From contig QLUC01000019.1 in assembly GCA_018725275.1 (NCBI GenBank), positions 1 to 18,023 on the forward strand: a stretch of DNA of 18,023 bases. The letters run 5' to 3'. Positions within the stretch are counted from its first letter, which is position 1, and every line of letters begins with the position of its first letter. Under the pieces are notes generated by a model, which worked only from the letters and a program-made list of their open reading frames with translations, had not been told where the DNA came from and ran no database searches. Position numbers and translations under genes: made by a program. Shown piece by piece: positions 6,029-13,280 of this stretch. The DNA comes from Bacillota bacterium (GTDB taxonomy: Bacteria; Bacillota; UBA994).

Positions 6029-7501
6029 CTAGTCCGTTCTCGCGCGGCGCGTGCCGAGCAGCCATTCCCTAATGGCCTCAAAATGAGCTGCCACTGCTTG
6101 GTCGAGAAACGATTCTTGCGCTAGGAGGCCAGCATTTTGGGGGTTCGAGAGAAAGGCGGTTTCGGTGAGGATGGCCGGGACGGTGGTGCGCTGCAACACG
6201 GCAAAGTTGGCCGTGAGCACCCCCCTATCGTTAAGACCCAGTGCCACTAAGCGGCGATGCACCCCAAGCCCCAAAGAAAAGCTACCATCGGTCACGCCGT
6301 GAAAAGTCTGCGTACCTGAAATTTGGGGGTTGGTGTGCGCATTGTTATGGATGCTCACCAAGAGGTCGGCGCCGGAACCGTTGGCGATAGCCACCCTCTC
6401 GGCGAGGGTGAGACCCACATCGGTAGTACGGGTCATGACTACTGTAGCACCCGCGGCCTCTAACTTGGCTCGCAGCTTGTGCGACATGGTTAGGTTTACA
6501 TCGCTCTCCCGTAGCCCACTCGCCGCTATGGCTCCCGGGTCTCTGCCGCCGTGCCCGGGGTCGATGACCACAGTGAAACGAGACAGGCCCGCACCTAGAT
6601 TAGGCGTTGGCGGAAGGGCATCTTCTTCCCCCGTGGCAAAAGAAAACACCAAGAGGCTACCCAGAATAAATCCTGATCCGGCCCTACCATTAACTTGGAC
6701 CCAATCGCCGCTTAACCCCGTAATGGCAACAGTCTGGCCCCGCGGGTGAGCAGTGAGTACGGGGAAAGTGGTGCCTGGGCCACTGCGCTGATTGACCGAC
6801 TCAGCACTGATGCGGGCCAAGGCCTGTCCATCGACCGGGGAGAGAAATTCGCGCGCGACAAAGCCGATTGCCCCGTTTTCTAATAGTACCCGCGCCCAAG
6901 TGTCCTCACTTAAGACGGCCACCGGCGTGCCGCGCGTGAGCCTGGCGATTACCGGAAATTGCGTGCCGGCCCCACTGCGCAAGTTGAGCAAGCTGACATT
7001 GACCCTCGCCAGGGGCACGCTGACATCTTGGTCAGGTTCTACGACCGGGGCGACAAAATCAGCGTGGACAAAACCTAGACCGCCCGCCGTGCGTACCTGG
7101 AGCCAACTGCCCATATGCCCGGTCACCGCAAGAAGTTGACCTTCGCGCACCGTGCCCAGCACCGGGTAGGAGGTAGCCGGCCCTTGGCGCACATTAAGAG
7201 AGGCCACACGGACAGACACGTTCCGCGGCTCGGCCACAAAGCTAGGCTCATCGGCTACGAACTGACCAAAAACCCAACCCGTCCTGCCAGTGGTCGTCAT
7301 TACCTGTTTCCAGTCTCCCGACTCCGCGAGTACAACCAGCGGTGTGGCCAGAGGGAGAGTGGCCACCACCTGAAAAGCCTGTCCGGGTCCGCTACGCAAA
7401 TTGAGCATAGCCGTACTGACTACCCCCGGGGTGGCAGCCCAGGCCGAAGATACAAGGGTCGCGATCATCAAGACAGCGAGTAAGGCGATTAGGCGCTTCA
7501 T
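6029..7501 (-). CDS. Secreted N-acetylmuramoyl-L-alanine amidase with four SH3 repeats
   Basis: A 490-residue exported peptidoglycan hydrolase that cleaves the MurNAc-L-Ala bond. The signal peptide (MKRLIALLAVLMIATLVSSAWA, residues 1-22) is followed by four bacterial SH3 wall-binding repeats at about 25-84, 92-151, 165-222 and 227-284, each with the N-x-R-x-G-x-G/A signature (LNLRSGPG, LNVRQGPA, LNLRSGAG, VNQRSGPG). A short linker leads to an Amidase_3 domain (about 309-485). Zinc ligands are H317 in DPGHGG, E332 in LRESD and H385 in SIHNNA; the catalytic Glu is E447 in ILTETAFLSN. All are present, so it should be active. ATG 7501 has GGAGG 5 nt upstream; the longer reading to 7564 runs into the upstream gene. 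It is the second gene of an operon, 26 nt after the M14 peptidase. Confidence 0.95.
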   Translation of the reverse strand: MKRLIALLAVLMIATLVSSAWAATPGVVSTAMLNLRSGPGQAFQVVATLPLATPLVVLAESGDWKQVMTTTGRTGWVFGQFVADEPSFVAEPRNVSVRVASLNVRQGPATSYPVLGTVREGQLLAVTGHMGSWLQVRTAGGLGFVHADFVAPVVEPDQDVSVPLARVNVSLLNLRSGAGTQFPVIARLTRGTPVAVLSEDTWARVLLENGAIGFVAREFLSPVDGQALARISAESVNQRSGPGTTFPVLTAHPRGQTVAITGLSGDWVQVNGRAGSGFILGSLLVFSFATGEEDALPPTPNLGAGLSRFTVVIDPGHGGRDPGAIAASGLRESDVNLTMSHKLRAKLEAAGATVVMTRTTDVGLTLAERVAIANGSGADLLVSIHNNAHTNPQISGTQTFHGVTDGSFSLGLGVHRRLVALGLNDRGVLTANFAVLQRTTVPAILTETAFLSNPQNAGLLAQESFLDQAVAAHFEAIREWLLGTRRARTD

Positions 7502-7527
7502 TTTATTCCTCCATTCTGTAACTGCAA

Positions 7528-8538
7528 TTAAGGCGACTCCGGCGTCAGAGGGGCAAGTCGCCAAGTGAAGTTAGCAAAGCGGCGATAGAGATCCGTCAGT
7601 TCAAGGTGGATTTGATGGCGATTTTGAAAAGTGCCTATTTCCACAATGAAGGCCGGCCGCTTATAGGTGCCGATGAAGTAATCCTTAAGATGCGCCCCAA
7701 TAGCCATGTCGAGGTCATCACTAACAGCAAAACCTAGTGCTCCAGCCACCCTGCGCGCCAGGGAACGGTCGCGCTCCAGATGTTCAGTCTGATTGTAATG
7801 CCAAAAAATCACGTTGCCGGAAGAGTGAAAATCGTAAAGAATGTCGGGCTTGTACTGGGCAATGGCCAACATAACCGCTTGCGTCTCCCGCTCGCTGGCT
7901 GGGGCCCTCCCCGGGTAAAACTCCGGCCCGGGTGTCCTTGGCAAGTGTCGGCTCATCGCGTCATAGCCATGGGGGAAGTTGCGGTTAATGTCCACCCCCC
8001 ACGCATTGGCCTTCCAGTCCCTGATGTCTAACCCCCGAAAATCGCCCACCAAGGGTCGGCGCTCGCCTTGGGCAATGCGCATGCCGTCGGGATTCACCAG
8101 CGGCAAGAACACAAAGCGATAGTCGGTCAAGACCTGCACAGCTGCCGGCACCCCAGTCGCCTGCTGATAAAGCAAAGCCGCCAATTCTCGCATCACTAGG
8201 TAGCTCGTCACCCACTCCCAGCCATGCATGCCGGCGGTAATCATCACCGTCTGCGGTCCGCTCCCTAACACCACCGCATAGATTGGGCTGCCAAAGGTAG
8301 AGTTAGCCAGACGATCGACCTTGAGATGGGGGTAGGCCTCGGCCAGCTTCCCCAAGTGATCATAGAGCAAGCCTACGCTGTACACCCTATCTACCTTAAT
8401 TTGCAGGTTGAGCGGGCGAGTGCTCACTCTTTCGCCTGGCACCACATCGACTACCGGCGCGTAAGACGTAGACTCACCCACGGGCATGACGGCCAAGAAA
8501 AAACACAGAAGTACTGCTACCGCACCACGCAACCCCAT
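7528..8538 (-). CDS. Exported M14-family zinc carboxypeptidase
   Basis: About 336 residues with an N-terminal signal peptide (VAVLLCFFLAVMP) and an M14 metallocarboxypeptidase domain. Visible active-site residues are the zinc pair H105 and E108 (GMHGWEW), R186 in DINRNFP, the third zinc ligand H238 in YDFHSSG and the catalytic E300 in FIVEIGT. Exported M14 enzymes beside cell-wall amidases often act on peptide stems (gamma-D-Glu-meso-DAP peptidase type); that substrate is inference. AAGGGAGG lies just 1 nt before ATG 8538 and 7 nt before an in-frame TTG at 8532, so TTG may be the true start; ATG 8538 is given here. It is co-transcribed with the downstream amidase, suggesting joint wall turnover. 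It diverges from the small ORF at 8679. Confidence 0.9.
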   Translation of the reverse strand: MGLRGAVAVLLCFFLAVMPVGESTSYAPVVDVVPGERVSTRPLNLQIKVDRVYSVGLLYDHLGKLAEAYPHLKVDRLANSTFGSPIYAVVLGSGPQTVMITAGMHGWEWVTSYLVMRELAALLYQQATGVPAAVQVLTDYRFVFLPLVNPDGMRIAQGERRPLVGDFRGLDIRDWKANAWGVDINRNFPHGYDAMSRHLPRTPGPEFYPGRAPASERETQAVMLAIAQYKPDILYDFHSSGNVIFWHYNQTEHLERDRSLARRVAGALGFAVSDDLDMAIGAHLKDYFIGTYKRPAFIVEIGTFQNRHQIHLELTDLYRRFANFTWRLAPLTPESP

Positions 8539-8678
8539 GCCTCCCTTCAACAAGCTACAGTCTTCTTTTCGACGCCGGAGCGTAAACTCCTGCCCGCCAG
8601 AAGCCCCCGCCAGCCTGTCCAATTTATGGCCCTTTCCGCGCCTCGCGCGTAATGTGGTAACGGAAGGGGGTGATTTTA

Positions 8679-8903
8679 ATGATGCACACCCGACGGGCTA
8701 GGTTCTGCCGCCTCGTCCGCCACGGCATTTGCCACCAACGGTCCACTGTGCGCGGTTTCTTGGCACTAGCCAGCCTTGCACCTAATGCCGATGTGGCCAC
8801 GCTCATGCGCTCTTTCGCCGCCGAAGCCCAAGTCTCGATAGATGCTTTGCTCGAGCAACGGCGTCTCCACTGCATGTTCGTCGTACCACCCGTCGTACCG
8901 TAG
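8679..8903 (+). CDS. Hypothetical small protein, 74 residues
   Basis: A short ORF starting at one of two adjacent ATGs (8679, 8682) with GGAAGGGGG upstream, a good SD. The N-terminus is rich in Arg and His (MMHTRRARFCRLVRHG), followed by a helical middle (ADVATLMRSFAAEAQVSIDALLEQRR) and the tail CMFVVPPVVP. No membrane segment and no family recognised. A hairpin terminator follows about 40 bp downstream, which supports a separate transcription unit between the divergent M14 operon and the HD-GYP genes. The opposite strand also has a 94-codon open frame here, but without an SD, so I favour the plus strand. Confidence 0.45.
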   Translation: MMHTRRARFCRLVRHGICHQRSTVRGFLALASLAPNADVATLMRSFAAEAQVSIDALLEQRRLHCMFVVPPVVP

Positions 8904-8941
8904 TCCAATAAACCCGCCTAGCTAGCACCAGAGCACCACAT

Positions 8942-8969
8942 GGGGAGGAGCAGTCCTCCCCCTTAATTT
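8942..8969 (+). terminator. Hairpin terminator after small ORF
   Basis: A perfect 8-bp stem (GGGGAGGA/TCCTCCCC, loop GCAG) is followed by a short T-rich tail (CTTAATTT). The tail is interrupted, so termination strength is uncertain. It insulates the HD-GYP genes from upstream transcription. Confidence 0.6.
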
Positions 8970-9036
8970 GCTTCGCAGCTTCGGCCCATCTGGCCCGATA
9001 AAATTGTCGCGAGAGCTAAAGGTTATGACAAAATTA

Positions 9037-9046
9037 TGTCGAAACA
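9037..9046 (+). promoter_or_regulatory. Spo0A-box-like site upstream of HD-GYP genes
   Basis: TGTCGAAACA is identical over 10 bases to the site at 4055-4064 ahead of the D-aminopeptidase gene and contains the Spo0A-box core TGTCGAA. It lies 55 bp before the first HD-GYP start. No clear -10 follows at the right distance, so only the shared 10-mer supports it. Confidence 0.3.
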
Positions 9047-9101
9047 ACGTACGTAGAAGCAATGTACCTCTACAACTCAACGATGACAGGCAGGTAGTGA
9101 C

Positions 9102-10202
9102 ATGCGCAGAATTCCGTTATACGCCCTACAGCCCGGCATGAAGGTAGCCCGCCCAGTGCATGGGCCGGAAGGCCAAGTTTTGTTGCAACGCAACATGATT
9201 CTAACTCGCCGTTACATCACTCAACTGAAATGCCTAGGACTGACCTTTTTGTACATAGATGATGGCTTGCTCGACAACCACGACGTAGCCGATGTCATCC
9301 GTGACGAAACCCGTTACGAAGCCGTCCAGCGAGTACGCGAACTAGTCGCTGCCGTAGAAACCCCAAACCCGGTCAGTCATGTCCTGCTCCGCACCCAGCA
9401 GGCAGCGAGGACGGTGCACGATATTGTCAGCGACCTGTTAGAGCAGCGCCATCTCATGGTCAACCTCGTTGACATTCGACTGGAGGATGACTACCTTTTT
9501 GGGCATTCCGTAAATGTATGCATTCTGTCACTCATCACCGGCATCACCTTAGGCCTAAAGAGAGAACAGTTGGCACAACTAGGGATTGGCGCCATTTTGC
9601 ATGACGTGGGTAAGGGCTTAATACCCCACGACATACTTTACAAGACCGGCTCCTTGACGGCTGCGGAATTTGAGATCGTCAAGAAGCACACCACCAAGGG
9701 CTACGACCTCCTCCACACCATACCGGACGGGAGGGAGGTGGCGCTTGAGCATCACGAGCGCTACGACGGGCATGGCTATCCTAGCGGCAAAAAGGGCGAG
9801 GAAATCCACCTGCACGCGCAAATCGCCTCCATCTGCGATGTCTACGACGCCGTCACTTCAGCTAGAATCTACCGTGCCGCGCACCCGACCCACGAGGCTG
9901 TAGAGTTAATATCGGCCTCCGGCAACCATGCCTTTAGCCTCAACTTAGTTCATAAATTTCTGCAAAACATCGCCGCCTACCCCTCGGGGTCGATCGTCGA
10001 ATTGTCTGACAAGCGTGTGGGCATCGTCATCGACACTCCCGCCGGATTTAGCAAGTACCCACGCGTGAAACTACTTTTCGACCAAGACAAACAGCTAATC
10101 AAAAAATACACTGTCATCAACACCTTCGAGCACACCACGCTCAACATCCGCAAGGTTTTGACCGAAGAAGAATTTGCCGCATTGCGTGGGGTCTCCATCT
10201 AA
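9102..10202 (+). CDS. HD-GYP domain protein, probable c-di-GMP phosphodiesterase (copy 1)
   Basis: A 366-residue cytoplasmic protein: an N-terminal beta-rich domain (about 1-60, PGMKVARPVHGPEGQVLL) as in many clostridial HD-GYP proteins, a helical linker, the HD-GYP domain (about 125-290), and a C-terminal beta tail (SGSIVELSDKRVGIVI). Metal and signature residues are intact: H135 (FGHSVNV), H167-D168 (ILHDVGK), H196 (KKHTTKGYDLL), H217-H218 and the DGHGYP signature at 222-227, and D in ICDVYDA. HD-GYP enzymes hydrolyse c-di-GMP to pGpG or GMP. No receiver, PAS or membrane domain is present, so the input signal is unclear. The SD is weak (AGGTAG, 7 nt). It is followed 28 nt later by a close paralogue. 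Confidence 0.9.
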   Translation: MRRIPLYALQPGMKVARPVHGPEGQVLLQRNMILTRRYITQLKCLGLTFLYIDDGLLDNHDVADVIRDETRYEAVQRVRELVAAVETPNPVSHVLLRTQQAARTVHDIVSDLLEQRHLMVNLVDIRLEDDYLFGHSVNVCILSLITGITLGLKREQLAQLGIGAILHDVGKGLIPHDILYKTGSLTAAEFEIVKKHTTKGYDLLHTIPDGREVALEHHERYDGHGYPSGKKGEEIHLHAQIASICDVYDAVTSARIYRAAHPTHEAVELISASGNHAFSLNLVHKFLQNIAAYPSGSIVELSDKRVGIVIDTPAGFSKYPRVKLLFDQDKQLIKKYTVINTFEHTTLNIRKVLTEEEFAALRGVSI

Positions 10203-10230
10203 CACCTCACACCTAACAAGGAGGGGCATT

Positions 10231-11280
10231 ATGCGTCGCATTGACCTGCCCAACATTGTTCCCGGCATGGTTATAGGGCGAAGCCTCTACAACAGCCTTG
10301 GACAAACCCTGCTCAAAAGTGGCACCATGCTGTCCGCAAACTACATCCGTCGCTTAGAGATGCTCGGTATCCCCTGTCTCTACATACGCGAGCCGTCCCT
10401 CAACCTGCCGGAAGTGAAGGATGTCATCTCCGACGAAACGCGCGTCACCGCCATGGTGCGCGTGCGCGATATACTCGAGGACCCGAGCAAAGAAACCATC
10501 GCCCTTAGGACCGAAGGGGCTTTAAGCTCGGTCAAGGACATTGTGCGCGAGCTCCTTAGAAACAGCCATGCGGTCGTCAACCTGACTGATATCCGCTTAG
10601 ACGATGACTACCTCTTTGCGCATTCGGTCAATGTCTGCGTCTTGGCCTTGCTCACCTGCATATCGCTCGGCTACACGCAAAACAAGCTCCACGAGGTGGG
10701 CCTCGGAGCTCTATTTCATGATGTCGGCAAGATAATGATTCCTAAACCCATTTTGAACAAACCAGGGAGCCTGAGCCCCGAAGAATATGCAATCATCAAG
10801 CGCCATGCCGACCATGGCTACCTGCTCCTCAAGGACATCCCCATCGCCAAAGATATCGCCTACCAACACCATGAGCGCGTCGATGGTACCGGCTACCCGC
10901 AGGCGCTCACAGGGGGCCACATCCTCGAAACAAGCCAGATAGTCGCGATGGCCGATGTTTTTGACGCCCTCACCGCCCATCGCCAGTACCGCGTGGGTTT
11001 CCCGGCGCACGAGGCTTACGAGTACTTGTCCGCCTCCGGCAACAAGGCCTTTGACATGCACCTGCTCCGTGTTTTCCTGAAGAATATCGCCGCCTACCCA
11101 AGCGGGCTGACCGTAGAACTAAGCGACGGCAGCAGGGCAATCGTCCTCGATACCGCACCGGGAGCACCGCTCTATCCCCGTGTGCGCCTGCTCAGTACGC
11201 AGTCCGACATTGAACTCAGCCACTCCACCCTGCACATCGTTAAAGTGCTCACGGGGAACGAGTCTGTCACCGACAATTAA
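10231..11280 (+). CDS. HD-GYP domain protein, probable c-di-GMP phosphodiesterase (copy 2)
   Basis: A 349-residue paralogue of the preceding gene with the same architecture: N-terminal domain beginning MRRIDLPNIVPGMVIGRSL, linker, HD-GYP core and beta tail (SGLTVELSDGSRAIVLD). Catalytic motifs are complete: AHSVNV, LFHDVGKIMIP, KRHADHGYLLL, HHERVDGTGYP and MADVFDA. ATG 10231 follows AAGGAGGGG with ideal spacing; an upstream in-frame ATG would overlap copy 1 and lacks an SD. The two genes form an operon (28-nt gap) and arose by tandem duplication. Much shared sequence lies in the core (VNLTDIRLDDDYLFAHSVN versus VNLVDIRLEDDYLFGHSVN). It converges with the guanylate-kinase-like gene, overlapping by 4 nt (TTAA). 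Confidence 0.9.
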   Translation: MRRIDLPNIVPGMVIGRSLYNSLGQTLLKSGTMLSANYIRRLEMLGIPCLYIREPSLNLPEVKDVISDETRVTAMVRVRDILEDPSKETIALRTEGALSSVKDIVRELLRNSHAVVNLTDIRLDDDYLFAHSVNVCVLALLTCISLGYTQNKLHEVGLGALFHDVGKIMIPKPILNKPGSLSPEEYAIIKRHADHGYLLLKDIPIAKDIAYQHHERVDGTGYPQALTGGHILETSQIVAMADVFDALTAHRQYRVGFPAHEAYEYLSASGNKAFDMHLLRVFLKNIAAYPSGLTVELSDGSRAIVLDTAPGAPLYPRVRLLSTQSDIELSHSTLHIVKVLTGNESVTDN

Positions 11281-11876
11281 CGGTTCTCACACATGCCCTT
11301 AATGAGTGTCGCCCGCCGCTCGCGGTCACGCTTGAGACGCTCGGCCAGCACTATGGCCAAAGCTTCGGCGCGCGCGGCCTCAAAGTCTTCATTGATGATG
11401 ATGTAGTCGTAGCTTCCCGCCTGCTGTAGTTGCTCATAGGCATTGCCCATACGCCGCTCGAGATTTACTTCTTGGCTGCGGCGAGTGATACGCCCGGCAA
11501 TGACCTCTAACGAAGGCGGAGCAATAAAGATACTGACCAAGCGCTTCGTTGTCTTCTTATACTTGTACATGCCGTTAAAATCCAGCTCCATGAGCCTATC
11601 GGGTCCAACATTAGGATCAAACTGAGGCGAGCCGTAGTAGTGGTCGTGGTAGACCTGCTCGTACTCGGCGATTTCGTCGCGCTCGATTTTCTCCCTAAAT
11701 TCTTCCGCAGTCACAAAATTATAGTCAAATCCGTTTTCCTCATTAGGTCGCGGCAGGCGCGTCGTAAATGTGGCAACTTTAACTATGTCCTTAAAAGCCG
11801 CGATAATCGCGCGCATAATCGTCCCCTTGCCCGACCCCGAAGGCCCAGTGACCACAAATAAGATAGGTTCCCTCAT
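11277..11876 (-). CDS. Guanylate-kinase-like protein (divergent)
   Basis: A 199-residue P-loop kinase of the guanylate kinase family, which phosphorylates GMP to GDP with ATP. The Walker A (GPSGSGKGT, 11-19), the GMP-binding TTRLPRPNEENG (38-49) and DYNFVTAEEF, and the YYGSP segment are clear. The region after it is unusual: ELDFNGMYKYKK (97-108) replaces the usual D-[IV]-D-x-Q-G motif, and a DPNVGPDRL insert precedes it. It may be the cell's Gmk or a specialised second copy. The usual gmk neighbours (remA, rpoZ, coaBC, yicC) are absent, which favours the latter (inference). ATG 11876 has AGGGGGAG 4 nt upstream and a near-consensus promoter. It shares its upstream region divergently with tyrS. 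Confidence 0.82.
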   Translation of the reverse strand: MREPILFVVTGPSGSGKGTIMRAIIAAFKDIVKVATFTTRLPRPNEENGFDYNFVTAEEFREKIERDEIAEYEQVYHDHYYGSPQFDPNVGPDRLMELDFNGMYKYKKTTKRLVSIFIAPPSLEVIAGRITRRSQEVNLERRMGNAYEQLQQAGSYDYIIINEDFEAARAEALAIVLAERLKRDRERRATLIKGMCENR

Positions 11877-11903
11877 CTGTCTCCCCCTCTACCAGTTGAC
11901 GGC

Positions 11904-11932
11904 ATTATACCACCCCCTTCGTCCCCCTTCAA
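11904..11932 (-). promoter_or_regulatory. Strong sigma-A promoter of guanylate-kinase-like gene
   Basis: Minus strand: TTGAAG (11932-11927), 17-bp spacer, TATAAT (11909-11904), with TG one base before the -10 (TGGTATAAT, extended). The start codon lies 28 nt further on. Confidence 0.8.
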
Positions 11933-11953
11933 CCCCCTGCTAGTTATGCCCGT

Positions 11954-11982
11954 TTGTCTAGCACAACTGTATGTGTTACGAT
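11954..11982 (+). promoter_or_regulatory. Sigma-A promoter of tyrS
   Basis: TTGTCT (11954-11959), 17-bp spacer, TACGAT (11977-11982), with an extended -10 TG (TGTTACGAT). The start codon is only 32 nt beyond the -10, so the leader is about 25 nt and cannot hold a T-box. Confidence 0.65.
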
Positions 11983-12013
11983 GATGCAAATATCTAGAGT
12001 TAGAGGTGTTATT

Positions 12014-13243
12014 ATGGTTAATGCACTCGATATCTTGCGCGAACGGGGTTTTATCAAGCAACTCACCCACGATGAGCCGCTTAAAGATTTGCTCGGGCGA
12101 AAGTCCGTGACTTGCTATGTCGGCCTCGACCCCACCGCGGACAGCCTGCATATCGGGCACACTGTACCCATCATGGCCTTGGCTCACCTGCAGCGCGCCG
12201 GGCATCGCCCCATAGTCATCCTCGGCGGAGGCACCGCCATGATCGGCGACCCTAGCGGCAAAACCGATATGCGCCCCATGCTCACCGCCCTGCAAATCGA
12301 GCACAATGTCCGCGGTATTGCGGCGCAGCTCGACAGATTTCTCACCGCGGACGAACCTCGTCCTACATATTTAAACAATAACGCCTGGCTCTCTGAACTG
12401 GCGTACATCCCCTTCCTGCGCGAGGTGGGAGTGCATTTTTCGGTCAACCGCATGCTCACCGCCGAGTGCTACAAAGGTCGCCTAGACGGCGGTTTGTCCT
12501 TTATCGAATTTAACTACATGCTGCTGCAGTCCTACGACTTTCTGCATCTGTACCGCAACTATGGTTGCCGCCTACAGATGGGCGGCGATGACCAGTGGTC
12601 AAACATCTTAGCCGGTGCCGACCTCATTCGCCGGGTCGAACGCGAGGAATGCTACGGCATCACCTACCCCCTCGTGACCACCGCCGGCGGAAAGAAAATG
12701 GGCAAGACCGAAGCTGGTGCGATTTGGCTTGATGCCGAGCGCACCACCGTGCATGACTTCTACCAATACTGGCGCAACACCCATGACGCCGATGTCGAAA
12801 GATTCTTGGCCATCTTCACCTTTTTGCCGATGTCTGAGGTCAGGCGCCTGGGGCAACTAGCGGGGCAGGACATCAACGAGGCCAAAAAAATACTCGCCTT
12901 TGAAACCACCAAGCTGGTCCACGGCGAGGACAAAGCTAAGAAAGCGGAACTTGCCGCCACCGCCCTCTTTGCGGGCGGAGAAGACAACACCGGAGTACCG
13001 ACGGTCTATATCGCGCCCCACATCTTAGAAGAAGGGCGAAGTGTAGCCGACCTCTTGGTAGAGGCCAACATTATGTCGTCTAAGGGAGAGGTTAAAAGGC
13101 TCATCCAAGGTGGTGGGCTGTATATTAACTCGGCCCGCATTGATAATGCGGACCTCGTGGTTGACAAAAATTTCTTGACCGCAGGGCGCATCGAAGTGCG
13201 CCGTGGCAAGAAGAGCTTCACTTACATTAAGCCCAGCCATTAA
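12014..13243 (+). CDS. tyrS: Tyrosyl-tRNA synthetase
   Basis: A 409-residue class I aminoacyl-tRNA synthetase that charges tRNA-Tyr. It shows the HIGH signature (HIGHT, 46-50), the tyrosine-binding segment (NYMLLQSYDFLHLY, MGGDDQWSNI, about 167-198), the second ATP motif as KMGKT (228-232), the form seen in one bacterial TyrRS group, and a C-terminal S4 RNA-binding domain (about 343-409). ATG 12014 follows AGAGGTG at suitable spacing; a longer in-frame reading from 11954 would start inside the promoter. A 13-bp tandem duplication covers the stop codon (13225-13250) and sets the present C-terminus (KPSH). Divergent from the guanylate-kinase-like gene. Confidence 0.97.
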   Translation: MVNALDILRERGFIKQLTHDEPLKDLLGRKSVTCYVGLDPTADSLHIGHTVPIMALAHLQRAGHRPIVILGGGTAMIGDPSGKTDMRPMLTALQIEHNVRGIAAQLDRFLTADEPRPTYLNNNAWLSELAYIPFLREVGVHFSVNRMLTAECYKGRLDGGLSFIEFNYMLLQSYDFLHLYRNYGCRLQMGGDDQWSNILAGADLIRRVEREECYGITYPLVTTAGGKKMGKTEAGAIWLDAERTTVHDFYQYWRNTHDADVERFLAIFTFLPMSEVRRLGQLAGQDINEAKKILAFETTKLVHGEDKAKKAELAATALFAGGEDNTGVPTVYIAPHILEEGRSVADLLVEANIMSSKGEVKRLIQGGGLYINSARIDNADLVVDKNFLTAGRIEVRRGKKSFTYIKPSH

Positions 13244-13250
13244 GCCCAGC
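13225..13250 (+). repeat. 13-bp tandem duplication at the tyrS stop
   Basis: The unit CATTAAGCCCAGC occurs twice in direct tandem (13225-13237, 13238-13250). Because 13 is not a multiple of 3, the duplication shifts the frame and puts TAA in register to end tyrS. Without it the frame would run on to a TAG about 8 codons past the AAG CCC AGC codons. Confidence 0.9.
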
Positions 13251-13280
13251 CAGCCAGTCATGCCGTCCTAGGGACAGGAC

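Noticed and set aside
5785..6081. 98-codon minus-strand frame after the amidase
   Set aside because: It overlaps the amidase end, the bidirectional terminator and the small plus-strand ORF, and has no SD or family match.
8624..8908. 94-codon minus-strand frame upstream of the M14 peptidase
   Set aside because: No ribosome-binding site. The plus-strand frame at the same place has a strong SD and a following terminator.
8991..9005. GGCCCGATAAAATT as a sigma-D (flagellar-type) -10 element
   Set aside because: It resembles GCCGATAA, but no TAAA -35 is found at 14-16 bp upstream.
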